The notes under the pieces were generated by a model. That model made no database searches and had not been told where the DNA came from. It saw only the letters and a program-made list of their open reading frames with translations. The position numbers and the translations under genes were made by a program. Source: Butyricimonas muris (GTDB lineage Bacteria > Bacteroidota > Bacteroidia > Bacteroidales > Marinifilaceae). Taken from it: 64,000 nt of DNA. Within the stretch, counting starts at the first letter, position 1. Each line of letters begins with the position of its first letter. The stretch is taken from assembly GCF_046365375.1 (NCBI RefSeq), contig NZ_JBKEIT010000015.1, positions 78,606-142,605 on the forward strand, given 5' to 3'. Shown one piece after another: positions 27,447-35,004 of this stretch.

Positions 27447-27914
27447 TTATTCCCGAATGAAAAATTGTTTACTCAAATCATCTGCCGAGATATAGCCTTC
27501 ATGACGATAATATTCTTTCCCATTTTTGTCAAGTAATATTTGAGCCGGAATAGTCACGATTCCAAAATGTTTCACGATATCTTTATTTGCGGGAAGAGTC
27601 ACGTTGATAAACACGGTATTTACTTTGCTCGAATAGCGTTCTCGCACTTCCTCCATGACTTTCTCCATTAGTTTGCAAGAATGACAGGTAGTTGCCCCGA
27701 ATTCTAAAAAAGTGACTTGATAATCACTGTCATTCCGGTTGTAATTGTATCGTTTGATGATTGTATTGGCTATCGCTTCATGTTTTATATCCGTACTATT
27801 TTTCGTTTGTATCCCCGATAGAAAACGACTAATATTTCCCCTTAGAAGAAATAAACTTCCCAATAACACGAGAACGCTGATAATATATATATAACTTTGA
27901 ATACGTGATTTCAT
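27447..27914 (-). CDS. Membrane-anchored thioredoxin-fold protein
   Basis: A 155-residue protein with one N-terminal membrane helix (about residues 9-24) and a periplasmic thioredoxin domain carrying CHSC at about residues 77-80 and the cis-Pro loop VTIPAQILLD. The preferred start is ATG 27914; an in-frame ATG 33 nt earlier would add residues lacking similarity. Thioredoxins of this kind occur in Bacteroidetes arsenic-resistance operons, and an arsR with a permease relic lies just upstream on the same strand, so it may be an ars-operon survivor. That link is inference. Confidence 0.75.
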   Translation of the reverse strand: MKSRIQSYIYIISVLVLLGSLFLLRGNISRFLSGIQTKNSTDIKHEAIANTIIKRYNYNRNDSDYQVTFLEFGATTCHSCKLMEKVMEEVRERYSSKVNTVFINVTLPANKDIVKHFGIVTIPAQILLDKNGKEYYRHEGYISADDLSKQFFIRE

Positions 27915-27988
27915 TATTGATTCATTTAATGTGAACTTGGCATACATTGCTCTGCCTTTACTCTATACTTTCTCTACACCATAGACGT

Positions 27989-28015
27989 AGCATGAACGAA
28001 GCATGAACGAAGCAT
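27989..28015. repeat. Short tandem repeat
   Basis: An 11-bp unit AGCATGAACGA occurs twice plus a partial third copy (AGCAT). It lies in the non-coding gap between the thioredoxin gene and the ars relic. Confidence 0.6.
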
Positions 28016-28178
28016 CTTCGCTGATTTGCCTTCATGGTATGTTTCAACAGTGTTTCTACTCTAAAGATAGTCGGGACAAGCCATAGCCCGCCGCTTGCGT
28101 GCGGGTAAACTAATGATACTCCTCTCTTGTTCATATCTTGATCGTGTTACTCCCTAGCGCAGGGAACCACTTTTTAGT

Positions 28179-28259
28179 TCAGTTTGCCATTCGTACCAAA
28201 GCAAGCATAACCAGCACTTCGACAAGTACGCCGACAACGGCCACTAAAGCCGCACCCGA
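28179..28259 (-). pseudogene. 3' remnant of an ACR3-type arsenite efflux permease gene
   Basis: Directly at the end of arsR, in another frame of the same strand, 26 codons and a stop remain whose product contains AALVAVVGVLVEVLVML. This closely resembles the last membrane helix of ACR3 arsenite permeases as I remember it (SGAAL..VVGVLVEVPVML). No start codon or other permease sequence is present. The simplest reading is a deletion joining the arsR 3' end to the permease 3' end. The helix is too short to function. Confidence 0.6.
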
Positions 28260-28558
28260 TTACACTCGCAAAAGAAATTCGCGAATAATCTACTTGCTAA
28301 AGCCCAATTCTCCCGGTTGATACAATACTTCACCTTGGGAGTTTCAATTTCTCCTTGTATTAAACCCGCTTCTTTCAGTTCTTTCAAGTGCTGAGAAACA
28401 GTCGCTTTCGCGATAGGTAATTCCTCGTGAATATCTCCAAAATAGCAATTCTCCTGTCCTGCAAGGAAATCAAGAATCGCCATTCTTGCCGGATGCCCCA
28501 TTGCCTTGGCAAAACGGGCTACCTGTATTTGTTCGTCAGAGTATTTCTTATCTTCCAT
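28244..28558 (-). CDS. arsR: ArsR-family winged-helix regulator
   Basis: A 104-residue ArsR/SmtB-type repressor: AKAMGHPARMAILDFLAGQ, HTH ELPIAKATVSQHLKELKEAGLI, and wing IETPKVKYCINRENW. Cysteines at ENCYFGD and FFCEC could bind As(III), though the classical CxC in the recognition helix is absent. Its last codons read into sequence from the fused permease remnant, so the native C-terminus may have been replaced. Two identical TCGTA-N4-TACGA sites upstream are probable operators. No intact efflux gene remains downstream. Confidence 0.85.
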   Translation of the reverse strand: MEDKKYSDEQIQVARFAKAMGHPARMAILDFLAGQENCYFGDIHEELPIAKATVSQHLKELKEAGLIQGEIETPKVKYCINRENWALASRLFANFFCECNRVRL

Positions 28559-28577
28559 TCTTTAGATTGTTTGTTAT

Positions 28578-28591
28578 TCGTAAATCTACGA
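28578..28591. promoter_or_regulatory. Putative ArsR operator, proximal
   Basis: TCGTA-AATC-TACGA inverted repeat (TTCGTA/TACGAA at 28577-28592), 20 nt before the arsR start. Confidence 0.5.
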
Positions 28592-28627
28592 ACAATACGT
28601 GAAAACTCCAAATAAAATCAATAAATA

Positions 28628-28641
28628 TCGTATATGTACGA
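28628..28641. promoter_or_regulatory. Putative ArsR operator, distal
   Basis: TCGTA-TATG-TACGA within TATCGTATATGTACGATA (28626-28643): the same half-sites and spacer length as the proximal copy, offset by exactly 50 bp. Confidence 0.5.
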
Positions 28642-28643
28642 TA

Positions 28644-28865
28644 GTCTGAAAATCTCATGCGTAAAGGTTACCTTTCTCCCCAAGTAGGCTCCTTCATTCG
28701 ATGTTCTACCATTGTTCATCCGTTGCAGATATACCCCGAAGCGTTTCTACACTGTATCTACAACAAACGTGCAACCACATTACAACTCAAGTATTACCCG
28801 TTTGCATCACGATATTACCGGGATTACTCTAGGACAAACGCGTGAAAACGTTTTTTACCTTGAAT
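28644..28865. other. Non-coding gap between arsR and the LytTR regulator gene
   Basis: About 220 nt; an open frame on the plus strand (28657-28845) has no ribosome binding site or recognisable composition. Nothing else seen. Confidence 0.5.
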
Positions 28866-29573
28866 TTATCCCCTCTTCATAAACGTATCGAAAAATGAAT
28901 CCCGGTACGTGTTGCCTATCGCTATTTCGTAATTCCCGATAAAGATGTCGTTATTGTCGAAAGAGTCAATATGATTCGTGTTCACGATATATGATTTATT
29001 TACCCGTAGGAAGTCTTTTTTAGGCAGGAGTTCATATGTCGTTTTCAAGTTCATCCGGGTAATAATACGCTGGTCTGCCAGTTGGATAATCACGTAATCT
29101 TTCAGTCCCTCGATAAAAAGTATATCTTTGAAATTCACTTTGAAATAACGGCGATCGGACTTCACGAAGAAAAATTCATTATCTACCGGTTCGATATTCT
29201 CTTTTTCTTCCTGCAACAAGAGTGCATGGTATATCATCGCTTTTTCCACGGCTTTTTGGAAACGTTCTGCCTCCACGGGTTTCACCAGATAATCAATAGC
29301 ATCCACCTCGTAGCTGTCCAAGGCATACTCCGTGTACGCGGTCGTGAAAATGACCAGAGTCCTCCGGGGAATCGCCCGGGCAAATTCAATCCCCGTGATG
29401 CCCGGCATTTGGATATCCAGAAATACCAGATCAACGGGTTTGTCCTCCATAAACCGGGAAGCGGACAATGCATTATTAAATGTCCCCGTCAATTTCAATC
29501 GCGTGTTCTCCCCTGTCAATAATTCTATGGCTTCTCTTGCCAACGGTTCATCATCTACAATAATACAATTCAT
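28866..29573 (-). CDS. LytTR-family response regulator
   Basis: A 235-residue regulator: receiver domain with acidic pair Asp7/Asp8, phospho-acceptor Asp53 (VFLDIQMPG), and Thr/Lys in FTTAYTEYAL and DYLVKPV; then a LytTR DNA-binding domain (about 130-235) with FFVKSDRRYFKVNFKDILFIEG and FLRVNKSYIVN. It is the last gene of the unit; the start overlaps the kinase gene by 4 nt. Expected to be phosphorylated by the kinase encoded next to it. Confidence 0.95.
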   Translation of the reverse strand: MNCIIVDDEPLAREAIELLTGENTRLKLTGTFNNALSASRFMEDKPVDLVFLDIQMPGITGIEFARAIPRRTLVIFTTAYTEYALDSYEVDAIDYLVKPVEAERFQKAVEKAMIYHALLLQEEKENIEPVDNEFFFVKSDRRYFKVNFKDILFIEGLKDYVIIQLADQRIITRMNLKTTYELLPKKDFLRVNKSYIVNTNHIDSFDNNDIFIGNYEIAIGNTYRDSFFDTFMKRG

Positions 29574-30628
29574 AATATCAGGTGTAAATTTACAGTGTAT
29601 GTTTTTTCGTCTTCTTGAATTTCCAAAGAATGGTTACCCGGGAATAACAATTCCAACCGACGTTTTATATTTTTCAATCCCAACCCTCCCACTTCAGCGC
29701 GTTCCGGTGCTATTGCAGGCTTTGAATTTTGGCAGCGGAATATCAAACGCTCGTCCGTCACTTCAAAAGAAAGGTAGACGAACGACTTGTTTTCCGTGTC
29801 CGGATTATGCTTCACGGCATTTTCCACGAAAGGGATAAACAACAATGGCGGTAGCCAAAACTGCTCCATTTTTCCCTCTTTCATAATCAGGTATTCGAAA
29901 TTATCCCGCCGCACTTTCTCCAAATTCAGGAAATCACTCAAGAATTGAATCTCCGAGTTCAATGATACTTTCTCTTTGGTACTGTCATTTATCTGGTAAC
30001 GCAGCAAGTCTTTCAAACGAAACAGTACGCGGGAAGCCTCTTTCGGGTTCTTGCGGAGCAGCACGTTGGCATTATTCAGCATATTGAACAAGAAATGAGG
30101 GTTGATTTGTTTCTTCAGAAATTTCAGTTCCGACTGCAAAGTGGAAGAAGCCAATTCATCCACTCTCTGATTATATTCTATCCAGTATTTTATAAGTAGC
30201 AAGGTTGACGAACCGAATGTAATAAGCCCGATTGATATCATTGAAGAAACAAGATTCAACACGATATACCGGTTATACACGGGATCTGTTTGATAGAGAT
30301 TATAAAAACTGGATTGCAAAACGGATATAATCAGGATAGCAAACAGTATCATACCGACAACGGATAATATATAGCTGGAAATACGATCTCTCATAAGGAA
30401 ACGGGGTGCAAGGAGATAAAGATTGCAATACACGTCCAAATTAAGCACGAGATAGAACCCGATAAAACAGTAGAGCCGTTCCCGCGTGGCAAGTACCTCT
30501 CCCGACAGGTCGGCAAAAACACTCGACGATATGCAGATAAGTGTCAACTGCAATAACAGATGCCTGTGTACCCGGAACTTGGGGGATGACAGGAAATCAG
30601 GTATACTTCGGTCTATGTCTTTTATCAT
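29570..30628 (-). CDS. LytS-type sensor histidine kinase
   Basis: A 352-residue kinase with four membrane helices in residues about 20-155 and a cytosolic His_kinase domain: the phospho-acceptor in QINPHFLFNMLN (His about 178), N-box FIPFVENAVKHN, and G-box GGLGLKNIKRRLELLF. All catalytic motifs are intact. It overlaps the response-regulator gene by 4 nt downstream and the degenerate kinase gene by 4 nt upstream, so the three are translationally coupled. Confidence 0.93.
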   Translation of the reverse strand: MIKDIDRSIPDFLSSPKFRVHRHLLLQLTLICISSSVFADLSGEVLATRERLYCFIGFYLVLNLDVYCNLYLLAPRFLMRDRISSYILSVVGMILFAILIISVLQSSFYNLYQTDPVYNRYIVLNLVSSMISIGLITFGSSTLLLIKYWIEYNQRVDELASSTLQSELKFLKKQINPHFLFNMLNNANVLLRKNPKEASRVLFRLKDLLRYQINDSTKEKVSLNSEIQFLSDFLNLEKVRRDNFEYLIMKEGKMEQFWLPPLLFIPFVENAVKHNPDTENKSFVYLSFEVTDERLIFRCQNSKPAIAPERAEVGGLGLKNIKRRLELLFPGNHSLEIQEDEKTYTVNLHLIL

Positions 30629-31704
30629 GATTCCGGCTGTTTTAACGTTAAATGAATGGAATTTTCAGCGAGGGCTAACGAATAATCGGTTTTGTACAAG
30701 AAAGCCAAGCGTTGTTTTATTCTTGAAAGATCGCCTTCCCCGGGAATTGTTTCGCGATCGTGTTCGCAAACAAATTCAACCTGTTTCTTATCCGCTTTAA
30801 AATCCAAGTGAAGCACTCCCTGTTGGTTCCCTTTGTATATTTGCATCACGCACCACTGCACGAAAGGGATAAATAATAAAGGTGGGATAAACACCCGCCT
30901 GACCTCTCCTTCCGATGAAATCCGGTATTCGAATTGCCGTGAATATATTTGCTCCAGTGACAGGTAATTGCCTAGAAAACGAATTTCAGCATCCAGCAAT
31001 ACCGTGCCGCGGCTACAATCATACAACTGGTATCTCAGGAGTTGACTCAATTTGAATAGCATACGGGAAGATTCCTCCGGCTCCGTGTTTGCCAAACGTC
31101 CGGTTTTATCCAGAATGTTGAACAATAATTGCGGGTTCACCTGTTCTTTCAATTGCTCCACTTCCGATTGAATATGCATCTTCTCCAACCGGCTCACGTG
31201 TTGGTTTTCCAGCATCCAATATTTCAGCAGCACGGTGATAGACCCACCCACCAAACAGAGAGAGATGGTGGTAAAAGAAGATATATTGTTTATCAAGGAT
31301 ACCGGACTGAGATAGTTCATTCCCGCTTCTCCCAAGTATGAACGGGTAATATCCTCGATCAAGTTCTGCCCGCACAGAAGCAATATCACCGAGATAGCAA
31401 CTCCTATACCGTACAACGTGTATTTCTTTTTTATCAGATACTTGGGAATCAGCACGTAAATATTGTAATAGACAACGACCAGATACGATAAGGCTGCAAA
31501 CAAGGCTATCAGGTATAGTTTATCGCGCAACACGGGAATCCCGTGTTGAAAAACTATATACGTCTGGTTGAAAGAAACCGAAGCGATAGCCACGATCAGG
31601 AGAGCGTGCCACCAAACCTTAGCCTTCGGGTTTATCAATATATGATGCAGCAGCTTCTGCCCTTTCGTGTTCAAATTCATGATTCGATATTTGTTTATTT
31701 CCAC
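30625..31704 (-). CDS. Degenerate LytS-type histidine kinase (pseudokinase)
   Basis: A 359-residue protein colinear with its neighbour: four membrane helices, a coiled linker, then a His_kinase-like domain. Catalytic residues are lost: the NPHFLFN motif reads NPQLLFN (CAA for Gln about residue 192, codon 31131-31129), the N-box reads FVQWCVMQIY with no Asn, and the G-box lacks its glycine pair. The frame is intact and the protein aligns along its length, so it looks maintained rather than decaying. A role as regulatory partner of the active kinase is inference. An alternative start ATG 31680 lies just after a TACATTTG -7-like box (31717-31710). Confidence 0.85.
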   Translation of the reverse strand: MEINKYRIMNLNTKGQKLLHHILINPKAKVWWHALLIVAIASVSFNQTYIVFQHGIPVLRDKLYLIALFAALSYLVVVYYNIYVLIPKYLIKKKYTLYGIGVAISVILLLCGQNLIEDITRSYLGEAGMNYLSPVSLINNISSFTTISLCLVGGSITVLLKYWMLENQHVSRLEKMHIQSEVEQLKEQVNPQLLFNILDKTGRLANTEPEESSRMLFKLSQLLRYQLYDCSRGTVLLDAEIRFLGNYLSLEQIYSRQFEYRISSEGEVRRVFIPPLLFIPFVQWCVMQIYKGNQQGVLHLDFKADKKQVEFVCEHDRETIPGEGDLSRIKQRLAFLYKTDYSLALAENSIHLTLKQPES

Positions 31705-31738
31705 GCGTACAAATGTAATACCTTATCTCTATAAATTT

Positions 31739-34120
31739 TTAAAATTCTAACTTATAACTAATGTTCGGCAAAGCGGTTGCACTTCTCAACGGCTTGATCT
31801 CTCCCGTATTAAAGTTATACTCGTGACCGTAATATTCTTTACAACCCGTTGCATTCAAGCCTTTCAAGGCAAATTCATGAGAAACTTTTTTCTTGTTTAT
31901 CTTGTAACTGATCGTGTAATTGACGATAAACATCGGCGAGAATTGTTTCGTGAATGCTTTCGTTTCATCATGTTGTACCACTTTATCGGGATCGTCAAGC
32001 GTTGCCACCCTGTCAACCGGACTATAACGATCCCCTCCCTGCATGGTCATTTTCAGATTGATTCCCAGTATATTCTGCTTGTCTTGTCCTAACATCCACT
32101 CTTTGCCGCCCAGACAATTGATAATAAATTGCCGATTATATTTCGTGTTCCGCCATTTGCCGTCCCCTCCCTTGTATTTGGAACTGAAAAGCGAACCGGA
32201 TATCATGTAGTAAACACCGTCATTCAAGTATCTTTCCAAGGTTACGTCTACCCCGAAGTTACGTCCCTTTCCCTTGTTCTTCAAGGCTTCCTCCACGTAG
32301 AAGTCCACACGGTTCAGCACGGAATAGGAACTATCGGCAATCACGGGAATATCAAATAGATGTTGGAAGTAAGGTTCAATCTTTAAATTCAAGTTATCGG
32401 ATAACCTGCAACCATACGAAAGCATCACGTGATGCGCCTTCGAAAAATCCAAATCCTTGTTCACGGGTTCCGTACCCGTGCTTCGGGTACGCACGAAATA
32501 AACATCCATTTTTTCCATCCGGCTATGAAGCCCGTAAGCCAAGGCAAACGAGGCTTTCGGGGTAGCCTGCCATTTTATTCCGGCACGAGGCTCTACCGTC
32601 CAATGATTATTCAGCGTGAGTACCTGCGCGTTAAGTCCCACGCTTAGGGTTACCCGGTCGCTCAGTCCGATGTATGAACTCGTGTACCCGGAGATCAGAT
32701 TCGTGTTGCCTTCACCCTTGGATATCAATTCCAATGGTTGCATCGTGTACGGGGACAGGTTCATTTCCATGTCGTAGTACATCTTCGTGAAAGTAAAACC
32801 CGTTTTGTTGGTAAATTTTGCACTGAATTTCCGGTTCAATATGGCGGAGAAAATCAAGTTCGTGTTATTACGTACCAAATCCAGATTCGGGTACTTGTTC
32901 AAATCGAAATCATAGAAGTCAACAAATCCTTTATGCCTGAAATAAGTAGCGGCAACAATGGTTTTCAATCGCGTGTTATCGTTGAAGAAATAGCTGTGAG
33001 AGATGCCTCCCGCCACCATGTACTGACTTGTTTCGCTCTCCATCTGTTCGCCGAGATATTCCCATTCTTCGGGGTTCTTCTCGAATTCACTTTCGGATTT
33101 ATCGATCAGTCCGGTTCCCCAGACGGAAAATGTTCCCGCTTTCCGCGTGGGAATGTTAAATTTGAAATTCAAGTCCTGATAATCCAGTATACCCCCGAAG
33201 TCAACAATACCCGCTTTCTCGAGTATCCCCGTCGTGGAATAGCGGTAATTGAATATATAAGAGGAATTATGTTTCTTCGTCAACGGGCCTTCCGAGGCAA
33301 AGTCCATACCGAGCAATCCGATTTGTATCGTGTTCTCCACTCGACGGTTATTCCCGTTTCTCAATTTCATGTCGAAAACACCGGACACGGCATTACTAAA
33401 TTCGGCGGGAAAAGCCCCGGAAAAGAAATCCGAATTTCCCAACACGTGACTGCTTAACCCCGAAAGAATACCTCCCCCGAGAATTGATAAATCGGCAAAA
33501 TGATTCGGGTTCGGTATCTCCACGTCCTCCAATCTCCATTGCAACAAGTGAGGAGCATTCCCGTGAATGGAAATCCCGTTCGTTGACATGGCAGGTGATA
33601 CCCCGGCAAAAGAACTGACCAGACGCGCGGGATCGTCCATTCCCCCCGCGTATCGGCTTGCCTCTTCCACGCTCAGCATCCTCGCTCCCGTCGTTGCCAT
33701 TTTATTTAACGGTTGCTCTTTATTCAAACTCGGACGCACCGTGACTTCGTCCAGTTCCCGTATAGCCTCTTTCAACGGAATGTTCAGAAACACTTCTTTA
33801 GAGGAAGTGACAAGTATTTCTTTAAAAATAGCGGATTCATATCCCACGAACGATGCCTGTATATCGTGACGCCCGACAGGTACATTTTTTATAATAAAAT
33901 GTCCCGAACTATCCGTGATCGCTCCCGTTCCCGGTCTTCCCTGCAGAGCAACCGAAGCGTAAGCAATCGGATAACCCGAAGCCGCGTCCACCACGGTTCC
34001 CCGTATCGACCGCGTCAAGACTTTTCGATTGTCTTGCCCGTTGAGCATTACCGGTGTTACCGCGAATAAAAAGAGTATGACTAATTTTGAAACTCGTGTA
34101 ATAACTTCTGTCTTTTCCAT
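31739..34120 (-). CDS. TonB-dependent outer-membrane receptor
   Basis: A 793-residue receptor: signal peptide (about residues 1-28), CarboxypepD_reg-like beta-sandwich (IRGTVVDAASGYPIAYASV, about 39-115), plug domain (DPARLVSSFAGVSP, ISIHGNAPHLLQWRLEDVEIP), and a beta-barrel ending in NISYKLEF. It is shorter than SusC proteins and has no SusD neighbour, so it resembles peptide/colicin-type receptors more than glycan importers. Only 34 nt separate it from the pseudokinase gene downstream, placing it at the head of the sensory unit. Confidence 0.92.
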   Translation of the reverse strand: MEKTEVITRVSKLVILFLFAVTPVMLNGQDNRKVLTRSIRGTVVDAASGYPIAYASVALQGRPGTGAITDSSGHFIIKNVPVGRHDIQASFVGYESAIFKEILVTSSKEVFLNIPLKEAIRELDEVTVRPSLNKEQPLNKMATTGARMLSVEEASRYAGGMDDPARLVSSFAGVSPAMSTNGISIHGNAPHLLQWRLEDVEIPNPNHFADLSILGGGILSGLSSHVLGNSDFFSGAFPAEFSNAVSGVFDMKLRNGNNRRVENTIQIGLLGMDFASEGPLTKKHNSSYIFNYRYSTTGILEKAGIVDFGGILDYQDLNFKFNIPTRKAGTFSVWGTGLIDKSESEFEKNPEEWEYLGEQMESETSQYMVAGGISHSYFFNDNTRLKTIVAATYFRHKGFVDFYDFDLNKYPNLDLVRNNTNLIFSAILNRKFSAKFTNKTGFTFTKMYYDMEMNLSPYTMQPLELISKGEGNTNLISGYTSSYIGLSDRVTLSVGLNAQVLTLNNHWTVEPRAGIKWQATPKASFALAYGLHSRMEKMDVYFVRTRSTGTEPVNKDLDFSKAHHVMLSYGCRLSDNLNLKIEPYFQHLFDIPVIADSSYSVLNRVDFYVEEALKNKGKGRNFGVDVTLERYLNDGVYYMISGSLFSSKYKGGDGKWRNTKYNRQFIINCLGGKEWMLGQDKQNILGINLKMTMQGGDRYSPVDRVATLDDPDKVVQHDETKAFTKQFSPMFIVNYTISYKINKKKVSHEFALKGLNATGCKEYYGHEYNFNTGEIKPLRSATALPNISYKLEF

Positions 34121-34181
34121 AATCGGTTTTAATTAATTATGCTCCAAAAATAGATACAAGACAGAAGTCTTTCCGGAAGAA

Positions 34182-34228
34182 TATACAAAGTACCCCGGTT
34201 TGTATACCAAACCGGGGTACTTTGTATA
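34182..34228. terminator. 21-bp hairpin terminator after the nitroreductase gene
   Basis: Arms 34182-34202 and 34208-34228 are perfectly complementary around a 5-nt loop; the core is GTACCCCGGTTTG/CAAACCGGGGTAC. It lies 15 nt past the nitroreductase stop. Confidence 0.85.
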
Positions 34229-34242
34229 GATTCTGAAATTTG

Positions 34243-34842
34243 TTATTTAAAGATACGAACCCTTTCTTCCAACGGATTAAACTCTTTTTTCCCGGGTTCT
34301 TGCAACGGAATACCGAAAGGCATCTGTGCAACTAATTCCCAATTCTCGGGTAGTCCCCATTCCGCGATAACGGCTTCATCAATTAAAGGATTGTAATGTT
34401 GCAACGAAGCACCGAAGCCGGCATCCTCCAACATTGTCCAAATAGCTAACTGATGCATGGCAGAAGTATGTTGCGACCATATAGGGAATTTTTCATGATA
34501 GGTCGGGAATGCTTTTTGTAATCCCTCGACCACGGTACGGTCTTCAAAAAAGAGCACGGAACCATACCCCGCGGCAAATGATGTATCTACTTTCTTCTCG
34601 GTTGCCTTAAATGCTTCTTCTGAAACGATTTTACGCAATGTATCTTTCACGATATTCCATAATTTCAGGTGCTGTTCTCCTAATAATAAAACAACTCGTG
34701 TTGTTTGGGAGTTAAATGCGGAAGGGATATTCTTCACGGCAAACTTTACAATATCTTCTATCTCGCTATCAGTAATTAATGATTTATTTGTAATAGCGTA
34801 ATAACTTCTTCTATGTGCTAAAGCTTCTTTTAATGTACTCAT
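34243..34842 (-). CDS. Nitroreductase family protein (Frm2/YdgI-like)
   Basis: A 199-residue FMN-dependent oxidoreductase. The FMN-binding HRRSYYAI near the N-terminus, PSAFNSQTTRVVLLLGE, and EDAGFGASLQHYNPLID identify the branch that includes yeast Frm2/Hbn1 and bacterial relatives. It probably reduces nitro compounds or quinones using NAD(P)H. Single gene with its own terminator; physiological substrate unknown. Confidence 0.9.
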   Translation of the reverse strand: MSTLKEALAHRRSYYAITNKSLITDSEIEDIVKFAVKNIPSAFNSQTTRVVLLLGEQHLKLWNIVKDTLRKIVSEEAFKATEKKVDTSFAAGYGSVLFFEDRTVVEGLQKAFPTYHEKFPIWSQHTSAMHQLAIWTMLEDAGFGASLQHYNPLIDEAVIAEWGLPENWELVAQMPFGIPLQEPGKKEFNPLEERVRIFK

Positions 34843-34939
34843 ATCTCTTTCTTTTATTTTTTTACAAGATACGATTATTTTTCAAAAAAGTTAAGCCTTT
34901 CATGGTTTATCTTTTATCTGAAGTAAACGGACATAAAAA

Positions 34940-34974
34940 TTGCCCAAGTATATTCATCACGTATACTTGGGCAA
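34940..34974. terminator. Terminator of the membrane pyrophosphatase gene
   Basis: Stem TTGCCCAAGTATA (34940-34952) / TATACTTGGGCAA (34962-34974), 9-nt loop; an A run before it on the plus strand gives the U tract for the minus-strand gene. Confidence 0.85.
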
Positions 34975-35004
34975 ACACCAACTACTTGGATAGATAGTCG
35001 GAAC

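Noticed and set aside
27958..28134. 58-codon open frame on the minus strand between the thioredoxin gene and the ars relic
   Set aside because: It runs through an 11-bp tandem repeat and has no recognisable start context or protein features; more likely a non-coding repeat region.
28138..28320. 60-codon plus-strand frame
   Set aside because: Antisense to the arsR end and permease relic; the Thr/Ser-rich product is a shadow of the hydrophobic helix on the other strand.
28657..28845. 62-codon plus-strand frame
   Set aside because: No ribosome binding site, no plausible domain, and biased composition; left as a non-coding gap.
31708..31721. Further XRE-type site GTACAAATGTAATA before the pseudokinase gene
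   Set aside because: It matches 12 of 14 positions in one register, but the shared core is just the TAnnTTTG -7 consensus read on the minus strand; there is no second copy nearby.
32738..33457. 239-codon frame opposite the TonB receptor gene
   Set aside because: Antisense shadow of a well-supported receptor; its length reflects codon bias of the real gene.
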